From positions 124,001 through 188,000 of the forward strand of contig NZ_JOAK01000001.1 in assembly GCF_000720455.1 (NCBI RefSeq): a stretch of DNA of 64,000 nt, written 5' to 3'. Within the stretch, counting starts at the first letter, position 1, and every line of letters begins with the position of its first letter. Origin of the DNA: Streptomyces virginiae. Lineage in GTDB: Bacteria; Actinomycetota; Actinomycetes; Streptomycetales; Streptomycetaceae. The notes under the pieces are model-generated. The model made no database searches and had not been told where the DNA came from. It saw only the letters and a program-made list of their open reading frames with translations. The translations under genes and the position numbers were made by a program. Positions 34,988 through 43,038 of the stretch are shown here, piece after piece.

Positions 34988-36175
34988 TCACCCGGCGATG
35001 CCCGCCAGCTCCTCGACCGCGTCGTGCCTGATCCGCTCGCCCGGAATGCCGATCCGCAGGAGTTCGTCCACCCCGCTGCGGATCATCGCGGGCGGTCCCG
35101 AGATGAACGCGTCGTACGAGCTCCACGGCCCGTGCTCACCCACGGCGTGCGGCAGCTGTCCCGCCAGGCCGTCGCCGACCACCGGCCGCACCGACAGCCA
35201 CGGGTGCGAGCGCTGGAGCCCCAGCAGCGTGTCCTTGTCGTACAGGTCGCTGTCGCTGCGCGCCCCGAAGAACACCTCGACCGGTCGCCGCTCCCCGTGT
35301 ACGGCCACGTCCTCGATCAGCGCCTTGATCGGGGCGATGCCGGTGCCGCCGCCCAGGCACAGCATCCCGTTGTCGGTGCTGTGGTCCACCACCATCGACC
35401 CGGCGGGCGGCCCCAGGCGCAGCACGTCCCCGGGGCGGGCGTGGCGCACCAGCGCGTTGGAGACCCAGCCCGCGGGGACGGCCTTGACGTGGAAGGAGAG
35501 CAGTCCGTCGGCCCGGGGGGCCGAGGCGAAGGAGTAGTGCCGCCACACCCGTGGCCACCACGGGGTCTCCAGGCTCGCGTACTGGCCGGCCAGGAAGGCG
35601 TAGGGCTGGTCGGGGCGGACGGTCAGCACCGCGATGTCCGGGGTGCGCAGGTCGTGGGAGACCACCTCCGCGTGCCACCAGGCGGGCGTCTTCACCTCGT
35701 CCGCGGCCGCCGCGTCGATCATGATCTGGGAGATCGCGGTGTACGCCCGCACCCACGCGGCCTCGGTCTCCGGGCCCCAGCTCTGTGTCGCGAACCGGGC
35801 CAGCGCCCCGACGAGGGCCTCGCCGATCACGGGGTAGTGGCCGGCCATGGTGCCGTACTTGCGGTGGCCGGTGCCCAGGCGGCAGAGGTAGGGGGCGAGT
35901 ACTTCAGGATCGTCGATGTGCTCGGCGGCGGTCAGCAGTGCCTTCAGCAGGCGGTCGCGCTGGGTGTCCATGGCCACCGGGAACATGCCCCGCACTTCCG
36001 GGTGCCCGGTGAAGACCAGGGCGTAGAAGTACGAGGTCACCTTGTCGGCGACCGGGGCGATCTCCGCGAGGGTCCTGCGGATGAGCACGGCATCCGGTGA
36101 GGGCTCGGCCGCACCGCCCTCGGAGGGTATCCGGGCCGCTTCGCGTCTGGCCGATCTGGTGGGCGGAGCGTCCAT
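34988..36175 (-). CDS. Flavohaemoglobin-like globin-reductase
   Basis: A 395-residue fusion of a globin (residues about 25-165) with a ferredoxin-NADP reductase (about 170-395). The globin has the B10 Tyr in SYFYALVF, a conserved Gln in AMDTQRDRL, and the proximal His in RLGTGHRKYG. The reductase has the FAD motif WRHYSFAS and the NAD motif CLGGGTGIAPIKALI. Such proteins turn nitric oxide into nitrate with O2 and NAD(P)H. The ATG at 36175 with GAGG upstream is preferred over one at 36196. It is convergent with the NUDIX gene. Confidence 0.9.
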   Translation of the reverse strand: MDAPPTRSARREAARIPSEGGAAEPSPDAVLIRRTLAEIAPVADKVTSYFYALVFTGHPEVRGMFPVAMDTQRDRLLKALLTAAEHIDDPEVLAPYLCRLGTGHRKYGTMAGHYPVIGEALVGALARFATQSWGPETEAAWVRAYTAISQIMIDAAAADEVKTPAWWHAEVVSHDLRTPDIAVLTVRPDQPYAFLAGQYASLETPWWPRVWRHYSFASAPRADGLLSFHVKAVPAGWVSNALVRHARPGDVLRLGPPAGSMVVDHSTDNGMLCLGGGTGIAPIKALIEDVAVHGERRPVEVFFGARSDSDLYDKDTLLGLQRSHPWLSVRPVVGDGLAGQLPHAVGEHGPWSSYDAFISGPPAMIRSGVDELLRIGIPGERIRHDAVEELAGIAG

Positions 36176-36317
36176 GCGGTGCCTCGCTTCGAGCATCTCG
36201 GTCGGTCTGCACACGCCACGGTCTATGAATCCGTGGTTCCCGGTTTCACAGCGTGCCAGCCGTCCCAGAGGCCTGCGGGGAAACGCGGAAAATCCGCGTT
36301 TCGAACCCACTTTCCTC

Positions 36318-36968
36318 CTAAGATGCGTCAACTCCCGGGCGCGCCACCGCCACGAGCTGGTATACCTCCCGCAGATCCCGCCCCTCGTAGACATGGCTCG
36401 CCCGCGCGGCCAGATGCGGTCGCGCATTGACCGCCACCGAAACGGATACCGCCTCGAAGAGGTGGATGTCGGTCGCCGAATCCCCGTACGCCACGCAATC
36501 GGCCCGGGTCACACCGAACTGCTCGCAGAGCCGGTCGGCCACCATGACCTTGGCCTCGGGGGTCAGGATCCCCGCCGCCTCCACGGGCCGGGTGAAGGGC
36601 ACTTCCGGGAAGACCGACCCGTGGGCGGCATGAGCGCCCCACTCCAGCAGCAGTTCCACGAAGAACGACGGTGACAGGGAGACCACCGCGCAGTACTCCC
36701 CGCGCTGCCTGATCTCCTGCCAGACGTCCCGGATTCCCGCGAGCCACGGAGCACCGTCGAACGCGGCCCTGACGTGCTCCGGCGTCAGCCCGGCCCACAG
36801 GGCATGTGCCGCCACCGAGAACTGGTGCGGCCCGATCTCCCGCGCGGCGAAGGACCGCTCCAGCTTGGCGATTTCGGCACTCACCCCGAGCTGGCGGGAA
36901 ATCTCCACCGGAGCCGCCGAGCCGTACATCAGCGTTCCGTCGAGGTCGAAGAGGTGCAGGCGCGTCAT
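36318..36968 (-). CDS. HAD family phosphatase (phosphoserine phosphatase-like)
   Basis: A 216-residue HAD phosphatase. Motif I is HLFDLDGTLM with the nucleophile Asp near residue 8, motif II is in AVVSLSPSFFVELLLEWG, and motif IV is CVAYGDSATDIHLFEA. The small alpha-helical cap between motifs I and II is like SerB. A small phosphomonoester is the likely substrate. Its ATG lies 23 bp from three parS sites, and the gene reads away from them. Confidence 0.85.
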   Translation of the reverse strand: MTRLHLFDLDGTLMYGSAAPVEISRQLGVSAEIAKLERSFAAREIGPHQFSVAAHALWAGLTPEHVRAAFDGAPWLAGIRDVWQEIRQRGEYCAVVSLSPSFFVELLLEWGAHAAHGSVFPEVPFTRPVEAAGILTPEAKVMVADRLCEQFGVTRADCVAYGDSATDIHLFEAVSVSVAVNARPHLAARASHVYEGRDLREVYQLVAVARPGVDAS

Positions 36969-36990
36969 AGCCCCCGAGGCTAGTGGGTTG

Positions 36991-37004
36991 GTTTCACGTG
37001 AAAC
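36991..37004. other. parS centromere site
   Basis: Perfect GTTTCACGTGAAAC, first of three in 57 bp between the divergent HAD and acetyltransferase genes. Confidence 0.95.
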
Positions 37005-37009
37005 ACCGT

Positions 37010-37023
37010 GTTTCACGTGAAAC
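37010..37023. other. parS centromere site
   Basis: Perfect GTTTCACGTGAAAC, second of the triplet, centred 19 bp from the first. The pair at 7044-7076 has the same spacing. Confidence 0.95.
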
Positions 37024-37033
37024 ATCGTCCGGC

Positions 37034-37047
37034 GTTTCACGTGAAAC
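37034..37047. other. parS centromere site
   Basis: Perfect GTTTCACGTGAAAC, third of the triplet, centred 24 bp from the second. It is the densest parS group in the window. Confidence 0.95.
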
Positions 37048-37098
37048 ATCGGCTCAAATCCTCTGGACGGCTCCCGGCCCATGATCCAGTCTGGGCCG

Positions 37099-38001
37099 GT
37101 GACACCACCACACATCACCGATCTGCCGATCCGGGCGCTGACCGTGGACGATCTCCACCGCTGCGCCGACCTGTCCGAAGATCGTGGCTGGCTCCGCGAG
37201 GACCACAAGTGGGGACTGCTGCTCGCCGCCGGAAACGGCTTCGGCGTGGACGCTCCCGACGGCCGGGGCCTCGCCGCCGCCTGCGTCGTCACCCGGTACG
37301 GCAGCACCTCCGCCGGACCCGGACTCGCCGCCATCGGCATGGTTCTCGTGGCCGACCGCTACTCCCGACAGGGCATGGGACGCGCCTTGATGACCCACGT
37401 CTGCAATGACGTACTCAAGGGCATCCCACTCACCCTGCACGCCACGCCTCATGGGCGCCCGCTCTACGAGGAGCTCGGGTTCAAGACCACGGGCCGCGCC
37501 GAGATGCTGGTGGGCGCCTTCCGCGAGGACGGCACATCCGACGATCACGGCACCGCTCGGGTGCGGCCGGCGGTCGCCGACGACCTTCCCCGCATCGTGC
37601 GTCTGGACGCCGAGGTCTTCGGCGCCGACCGCACGCACATGCTCACGCGGCTGCCCGCCTTCGCCGACCAGCTGCTCGTCGCCGAGGAGCACGGCAGGGA
37701 CGGCGAGGACGGCACGCTCACGGGATACGCCGCGGCCTGGCCCAACATGCACACCCATGTCATCGGCCCGCTCGTCGCCCGCGACACCGGCACCGCCAAG
37801 TCCTTGATCGCCGCTCTCGCCAGGAGCACGGACCGTGTCCTGCGCACGGATGTCGACGTACGGCACGAGGAACTGCTGGCGTGGCTCAAGGAACGAGGCC
37901 TGGAGTCGGTGGCCTTCAACGCCGTGATGACCCGGGACATCCCCGACCTGCCCGGTGACTGGACCCGCCGCTGGGCGCCGCTGACCGTGGCCGCGGGCTG
38001 A
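37099..38001 (+). CDS. GNAT family N-acetyltransferase, double-domain
   Basis: A 300-residue protein with an N-terminal GNAT domain (acetyl-CoA loop in VADRYSRQGMGRALM, then LYEELGFKTTG) and a second, degenerate GNAT half (residues about 160-290). The acceptor is unknown. I chose the GTG at 37099 because CTGGAC and CAGTCT boxes 18 bp apart lie just upstream, which fits a leaderless transcript; an ATG at 37081 would add six residues. A second acetyltransferase gene starts 14 bp after it, so they form an operon. Confidence 0.85.
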   Translation: MTPPHITDLPIRALTVDDLHRCADLSEDRGWLREDHKWGLLLAAGNGFGVDAPDGRGLAAACVVTRYGSTSAGPGLAAIGMVLVADRYSRQGMGRALMTHVCNDVLKGIPLTLHATPHGRPLYEELGFKTTGRAEMLVGAFREDGTSDDHGTARVRPAVADDLPRIVRLDAEVFGADRTHMLTRLPAFADQLLVAEEHGRDGEDGTLTGYAAAWPNMHTHVIGPLVARDTGTAKSLIAALARSTDRVLRTDVDVRHEELLAWLKERGLESVAFNAVMTRDIPDLPGDWTRRWAPLTVAAG

Positions 38002-38015
38002 GAGGAGCTGCCATC

Positions 38016-38477
38016 GTGACCGACTCTCCCGACCCGGCGATCCGGCCCGCCACCGAGGCCGATCTGCCCGCCATCGTCGCCATGCTGGCCGATGACCCGC
38101 TCGGCGCCACCCGCGAGTCCCCGCAGGACCTCACCCCGTACCGCACGGCACTGGAGCGTCTCACCGGTGACCCGAACCAGCACGTGGTCGTCGCGGTGCG
38201 GGCCGGCCGGGTCGTGGGCACCCTCCAGCTGACGATCGTCCCCGGCCTCTCCCGCAAGGGCGCCACCCGCTCCATCATCGAGGGCGTCCGCGTCCACGCG
38301 GACGAACGCGGCAGCGGACTGGGCACCCGGTTCATCGAGTGGGCCATCGAGAAGTCCCGCGCCGAGAACTGCGCACTCGTCCAGCTGACGTCGGACGTGA
38401 CCCGCACCGACGCCCACCGCTTCTACGAACGGCTCGGGTTCACCGCGTCGCACGTCGGGTTCAAGCTCCAGCTCTGA
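38016..38477 (+). CDS. GNAT family N-acetyltransferase
   Basis: A 153-residue single-domain acetyltransferase. The acetyl-CoA-binding motif is HADERGSGLGTRFIEWAI (Q/R-x-x-G-x-G/A), followed by the beta-bulge and FYERLGFTASHVGFKLQL at the C-terminus. The acceptor substrate is unknown. The GTG at 38016 follows GAGAGGAGCTG. It is co-directional with the double-domain acetyltransferase gene just upstream. Confidence 0.9.
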   Translation: MTDSPDPAIRPATEADLPAIVAMLADDPLGATRESPQDLTPYRTALERLTGDPNQHVVVAVRAGRVVGTLQLTIVPGLSRKGATRSIIEGVRVHADERGSGLGTRFIEWAIEKSRAENCALVQLTSDVTRTDAHRFYERLGFTASHVGFKLQL

Positions 38478-38538
38478 CCAGCCGCACCGTGGGCCGGGCC
38501 GGGACCCTGTGTCGGCGGCCCGGCCTACGATCGGGAAG

Positions 38539-39714
38539 ATGAGCGCCAGTCTCCCCCTCATCAGCACCGCCGAGCGCCGCAGCCGGCTCGGCCGACGCCA
38601 CCGGCTGGCTCCGTCGGCCCGCGTCACAACGGTCGCGGAGGCTGCGGACTCCGTCGTCGCCCTGCACGCCACCGACGCCGCGACCGTCTTCCTCTCCGCG
38701 CGGGCCCGGCTCGCCGAGGGCGGCCCCGGAACGGTCGAGCAGGCGCTCTACGACGACGTCCGGCTCGTGCGGCTGCTCAGCATGCGCAACACCCTCTTCG
38801 CGGTGTCGACGGAACTCGCCCCGTATGTCGACGCGTCGACCGCCCGTGCCATCGCCGTCAAGGAGCGCCGCACCTTCCTCAAGCACCTCGACGAGGACGG
38901 GCAAGGACTCGACGCCGAGTGGCTGGCCCGGACGGAGGCGGTCGCGCTGGACACCCTCGACACCCACGGTCCCCTCACCGGCAGTCAGCTGTCCGCCGCC
39001 GTGCCCGCGCTGCGCCAGAAGATCACCCTCAGCCGGGGCAAGAAGTACGAGGCGGAGCAGGGGGTCGCCACCCGGGTCATCCGCCTGCTGGCCGCCGACG
39101 GCCGGATCCGCCGGGACCGGCCACGCGGTTCATGGACCTCCAGCCAGTTCCGCTGGGTCCACACCGCGCCCTGGCCCGCCGTACCGGCCGCCGAGGCCCG
39201 CGCGGAGATCGCCCGCCGCTGGCTGCACGCGTACGGCCCGGCCACCGAGGCCGACCTCAAGTGGTGGACGGGCTGGACCCTCACGGACGTCCGCAAGGCG
39301 CTCGCGGCCGTCGGCCCCGACCAGGTACGCCTCGACGACGGCAGTACGGCCCTCGTGAGCCCCGGGGACACCGCGCCCGAGCCGGCCCCCGAGCCCTGGG
39401 CGGCGCTGCTGCCCGCGCTCGACCCCGCCGGCATGGGCTGGGCCGACCGGGGGTTCCACCTCGATGCCGCCCACCGGTCCGCCCTCTTCGACTACGCAGG
39501 CAACATCGGGCCCACCGTGTGGTGGAACGGCGAGATCGTCGGCGGCTGGGCCCAGCGTCCGGACGGCGAGATCGTCTGGCGATTGCTGGCCGACCCCGGC
39601 CGCGCCGCCGAGAAGGCGATCACCGCCGAGGCCGCCCGCCTCACCGCCTGGGTGGGCGACGCACGCGTCACCCCGCGCTTCCGCACTCCGCTGGAGCGTG
39701 AACTCGTCGCCTGA
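38539..39714 (+). CDS. AlkZ-like winged-helix protein (HTH_42) with an altered catalytic motif
   Basis: A 391-residue member of the three-winged-helix AlkZ/YcaQ family, whose studied members are DNA glycosylases that excise bulky alkylated bases or unhook crosslinks. Family blocks are seen: LVRLLSMRNTLFAVSTELAP, HGPLTGSQLSAAVPALRQKI, WLHAYGPATEADLKWWTGWT and a C-terminal YAGNIGPTVWWNGEIVGGWA. The QxQ (AlkZ) or QxD (YcaQ) pair is replaced: the aligned place reads LHATD near residues 43-47, giving H-x-T. It may be a variant glycosylase or a non-catalytic DNA-binding protein. Confidence 0.85.
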   Translation: MSASLPLISTAERRSRLGRRHRLAPSARVTTVAEAADSVVALHATDAATVFLSARARLAEGGPGTVEQALYDDVRLVRLLSMRNTLFAVSTELAPYVDASTARAIAVKERRTFLKHLDEDGQGLDAEWLARTEAVALDTLDTHGPLTGSQLSAAVPALRQKITLSRGKKYEAEQGVATRVIRLLAADGRIRRDRPRGSWTSSQFRWVHTAPWPAVPAAEARAEIARRWLHAYGPATEADLKWWTGWTLTDVRKALAAVGPDQVRLDDGSTALVSPGDTAPEPAPEPWAALLPALDPAGMGWADRGFHLDAAHRSALFDYAGNIGPTVWWNGEIVGGWAQRPDGEIVWRLLADPGRAAEKAITAEAARLTAWVGDARVTPRFRTPLERELVA

Positions 39715-39730
39715 GACGGCCCCCGGGCTG

Positions 39731-41116
39731 TCAGCCGATGCCGCGCCAGCCCTGCGGGGCGACCCCGCCGGGCACCGGGGCTGCGGGGTCGTACGGCTCC
39801 CTCGTGAACACGAAGGACGCCAGATCGAGGTGGCTCACCGAGCCGTCCTCGCGGCGCACCGCCCGCAGCGTCTCGCCCGTGTAGTACCCGGACAGCCCGG
39901 TCCAGCTGCCGTCGGGCTCGGACCGGAACCGGGCCGTACGCCCCGTCCCGCCGACCGGCGCCAGCTCCAGCGAGCCGTCGGCGAGCAGCCGCACCACCTG
40001 GGCCGAAGTCCCCCAGTACCAGGGGCCGCACACCTCGAGAGGCACCTGATCCGCCTCCCGGAACGGCCGCCACGGCCGGGGGAACGGGGGCTCGGCATCC
40101 GCCACGATCCCCACGAGATCGGCGGCCACGGCCGCGGCCGGCAGCCCCGATGTGCAGTTGGCCAGCACGACCGCCGCCACGTCGTCGGCCTCGCTCAGCC
40201 ACAGCCCCGCGACGAACCCGGGCAGCGACCCGCTGTGGCCCGCCAGCCGGCGTGCGCCCTGGGCCATCAGCTGCACCCCCAGCCCGTAGCCGAGATCGGC
40301 GAACCCGGGCTCCGGAGGCGACGCCGGGCGGCGCATCTCCCGTACGGACTCCGCGCTCAGCACCCGCTCGTCACCGCGCAGCAGGAAGTCGGCGAACCGG
40401 GCGAGGTCCCGGGTCGTGGACCACAGCTGACCGGCCGCGGCCATCAGCCCCAGGTCCTCGAGCGGCTCGGGCATCATCACGTCCGCCCACGGGTGCACCG
40501 CCCAGCCGCCCGCGTGCGGGGCCTGCGGCAGGCCGCTCGTACGGTCCAGGCCCAGCGGCTCCAGCACCTCGGCCCGCAGGACCTCCTCCCAGGGCCGGCC
40601 GCGCAGCGCCTCCACCAGCGAACCCAGCAGGGTGTAACCGGGGTTGGAGTAGTGGTGCCTGCTGCCCGGGGTCAGCTTGAAGGGCTCCTCACCCAGCACG
40701 TCGACGAGCTCGGGCCGCTGTGCGCCGGGGGTGCGCTCCCACCACTCGCCGGGGGTCTCCGCGGCCAGCCCGCCGGTGTGGGCGAGCAGTTGGGCGATGG
40801 TCACCCGGCCGGCGGCGGTCCCCGGGAGATGCTGCTCCAGCAAGTCGTCGAGCCTCAGCAGACCTTCGTCCCGCAGGCGCATGACGAGGACGGCGGTGAA
40901 GGTCTTGCTGATCGACCCGATCCGGTACTGGACGTCGCCGTCCGGGCCGTGCCCCTCGACGGAGGTCCGGGAGCCCTCCCAGACCACCTGCCCGGCGCGG
41001 AGCACGGCCGCCACGACCGACGGCGCTCGGCCCGTGCTCTGCGCGACGGCGATCCGGTGCCTCAGCGCACGCCGGGTGGTGGGGAGCAGTTCACGGTCCT
41101 CGGCAAGCTCATCCAT
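39731..41116 (-). CDS. Serine hydrolase of the beta-lactamase/class C family
   Basis: A 461-residue protein with the class C beta-lactamase/esterase fold. The active-site SxxK is in RIGSISKTFTAVL, the YxN motif is HHYSNPGYTLLG, and the third motif region is LAGHSGSLPGF. There is no signal peptide, so it is probably a cytosolic esterase or peptidase rather than a beta-lactamase. It begins 9 bp after the dnaB stop on the same strand, so it is probably transcribed with dnaB. It is convergent with the AlkZ-like gene. Confidence 0.88.
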   Translation of the reverse strand: MDELAEDRELLPTTRRALRHRIAVAQSTGRAPSVVAAVLRAGQVVWEGSRTSVEGHGPDGDVQYRIGSISKTFTAVLVMRLRDEGLLRLDDLLEQHLPGTAAGRVTIAQLLAHTGGLAAETPGEWWERTPGAQRPELVDVLGEEPFKLTPGSRHHYSNPGYTLLGSLVEALRGRPWEEVLRAEVLEPLGLDRTSGLPQAPHAGGWAVHPWADVMMPEPLEDLGLMAAAGQLWSTTRDLARFADFLLRGDERVLSAESVREMRRPASPPEPGFADLGYGLGVQLMAQGARRLAGHSGSLPGFVAGLWLSEADDVAAVVLANCTSGLPAAAVAADLVGIVADAEPPFPRPWRPFREADQVPLEVCGPWYWGTSAQVVRLLADGSLELAPVGGTGRTARFRSEPDGSWTGLSGYYTGETLRAVRREDGSVSHLDLASFVFTREPYDPAAPVPGGVAPQGWRGIG

Positions 41117-41125
41117 GATCGGATG

Positions 41126-42604
41126 CTACGTGTTGGCCATGTCCACGAAGCGCGAATAGTGGCCCTGGAAGGCCACGGTGATCGTCGCGGTGGGACCGTT
41201 TCGGTGCTTGGCCACGATCAGGTCGGCCTCACCGGCGCGGGGGGACTCCTTCTCGTAGGCGTCCTCGCGGTGCAGCAGGATCACCATGTCGGCGTCCTGC
41301 TCGATCGAGCCGGACTCACGCAGGTCGGAGACCATCGGCTTCTTGTCGGTTCGCTGCTCCGGACCACGGTTCAGCTGGGAGAGCGCGATCACCGGGACCT
41401 CGAGCTCCTTCGCCAGCAGCTTGAGGTTTCGGGACATGTCCGAGACCTCCTGCTGACGGCTCTCGGGTCGGCGCGAGCCGCCCGACTGCATCAGCTGGAG
41501 GTAGTCGATGACCACGAGCGAAAGGTCGTTGCGCTGCTTGAGCCGGCGGCACTTGGCCCGGATCTCCATCATCGACAGGTTGGGGGAATCGTCGATGTAG
41601 AGGGGGGCGGCGGAGACGTCCGGCATCCGGCGGGCCAACCGGGTCCAGTCGTCGTCCGTCATCGTGCCCGACCGCATGTGGTGCAGCGCCACCCTGGCCT
41701 CCGCCGAGAGGAGGCGCATGGCGATCTCGTTGCGCCCCATTTCGAGGGAGAAGATCACGCTGGGCAGGTTGCTCTTGATGGAGCAGGCCCGGGCGAAGTC
41801 CAGCGCGAGAGTGGACTTACCCATGGCCGGACGGGCCGCGATGACGATCATCTGGCCCGGGTGCAGGCCGTTGGTCAGCGAGTCCAGGTCGGTGAAGCCG
41901 GTGGGGACGCCCGACATCTGCCCGCTGCGCGAGCCGATCGCCTCGATCTCGTCGAGGGCGCCCTCCATGATGTCGCCCAGCGGCAGGTAGTCCTCGGAGG
42001 TCCGCTGCTCGGTGACGGCGTAGATCTCGGCCTGGGCGCTGTTGACGATCTCGTCGACGTCGCCGTCGGCCGCGTATCCCATCTGCGTGATCTTCGTGCC
42101 GGCGGCGACCAGGCGGCGCAGGACGGCCCTCTCGTGGACGATCTCCGCGTAGTACTCCGCGTTCGCCGCCGTCGGCACCGACTGGACGAGGGTGTGCAGG
42201 TACGAGGCTCCGCCGACCTTGCTGATCTCGCCGCGTCGCGTCAGTTCGGCGCCGACGGTGATCGGGTCGGCCGGCTCGCCCTTGGCGTACAGGTCGAGGA
42301 TGGCCTGGTAGATCGTCTCGTGCGACGGCCGGTAGAAGTCGTGGCCCTTGATGACCTCGACGACGTCGGCGATGGCGTCCTTGGAGAGCAGCATGCCGCC
42401 GAGCACCGACTGCTCGGCGTCGAGGTCCTGCGGAGGGACTCGCTCGAAGCCGCCGCCACCGTCCCAGGAGCCGCCCTCGCGACCCCGGTCGTGCTGCTCG
42501 TCGCCGCGGCCCCGGCCCTCGCTGTTACGGCGCGGACGGGCGGGCAGACGGTCACTTGGACCGCTGTCGGCCCAGGGGTCGTCCATGGGCTCGGGCATGC
42601 TCAC
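41126..42604 (-). CDS. dnaB: Replicative DNA helicase DnaB
   Basis: A 492-residue hexameric helicase that unwinds DNA at the fork. An N-terminal Gly/Arg/Asp-rich stretch of about 50 residues precedes the DnaB N domain (ERVPPQDLDAEQSVLGGMLL). The RecA-like core has the Walker A ARPAMGKSTLALDFA, Walker B VVIDYLQLM and the DnaB motif FSLEMG. No intein is inserted. The GTG at 42604 is 7 bp after GGAGG; an ATG two codons on is an alternative. The upstream gap holds five DnaA-box-like sequences. Confidence 0.97.
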   Translation of the reverse strand: MSMPEPMDDPWADSGPSDRLPARPRRNSEGRGRGDEQHDRGREGGSWDGGGGFERVPPQDLDAEQSVLGGMLLSKDAIADVVEVIKGHDFYRPSHETIYQAILDLYAKGEPADPITVGAELTRRGEISKVGGASYLHTLVQSVPTAANAEYYAEIVHERAVLRRLVAAGTKITQMGYAADGDVDEIVNSAQAEIYAVTEQRTSEDYLPLGDIMEGALDEIEAIGSRSGQMSGVPTGFTDLDSLTNGLHPGQMIVIAARPAMGKSTLALDFARACSIKSNLPSVIFSLEMGRNEIAMRLLSAEARVALHHMRSGTMTDDDWTRLARRMPDVSAAPLYIDDSPNLSMMEIRAKCRRLKQRNDLSLVVIDYLQLMQSGGSRRPESRQQEVSDMSRNLKLLAKELEVPVIALSQLNRGPEQRTDKKPMVSDLRESGSIEQDADMVILLHREDAYEKESPRAGEADLIVAKHRNGPTATITVAFQGHYSRFVDMANT

Positions 42605-43038
42605 CGGGCCGCCTCCTCCCGTCCGCAACGCGGACCTCGCCGTGCGACTCTTTCTACGACACGGCTCTGACATTTGGGGCACCCGAATCGGCTGTCGGCG
42701 AGTCGGGCAACGCACCACGGTAGGGCCGGGAGCGGCGTCAGCCAATCTTGTTATCCACAGGCTCTGTGGATGAGATGTGGATGACGGCGCCAATGCTGTG
42801 GGTAACTCCCCGGAAGCTGTGCACGGACCGGGGGACGACGCTGTGGACAAAATCACCCGGGGCACCCCATTACCCCGTCTGACCTGGGGTTTCCTCTTCC
42901 ACCGACGGCGGGCGCGAAATTTGTTCGCCGCGCTCTCGAGAACGCCTCCAACGAGGCGGGGAGAACCCGCAAGTCAGCGCGTCGGTAAGGATCCAGATGG
43001 TGTTGCGTCCATTACCTGTGGAAGATTAGATTGGTCGC
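42605..43038. other. 434-bp divergent region between dnaB and the MATE gene
   Basis: No gene is seen. It holds the promoters of dnaB (left) and the MATE exporter (right), a DnaA-box cluster at 42751-42850 and a weaker TGTGGAAGA at 43017-43025 next to the MATE start. Confidence 0.7.
42751..42850. promoter_or_regulatory. Cluster of five DnaA boxes upstream of dnaB
   Basis: TTATCCACA (42751-42759, perfect general DnaA consensus, plus strand), then on the minus strand TCATCCACA (42765-42773), TCATCCACA (42776-42784), TTACCCACA (42797-42805) and TTGTCCACA (42842-42850, the preferred Streptomyces box). Five within 100 bp far exceeds chance in such GC-rich DNA. They lie 147-246 bp upstream of the dnaB start, so DnaA may control dnaB or be titrated here. 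Confidence 0.75.

Noticed and set aside
39731..41116. Beta-lactam resistance gene
   Set aside because: The SxxK and YxN motifs fit class C folds, but there is no signal peptide and the length and neighbours suit an intracellular esterase or peptidase.
42605..43038. Replication origin candidate
   Set aside because: Five DnaA boxes are far fewer than in a Streptomyces oriC, and neither dnaA nor dnaN flanks the region; dnaB and a MATE gene do.
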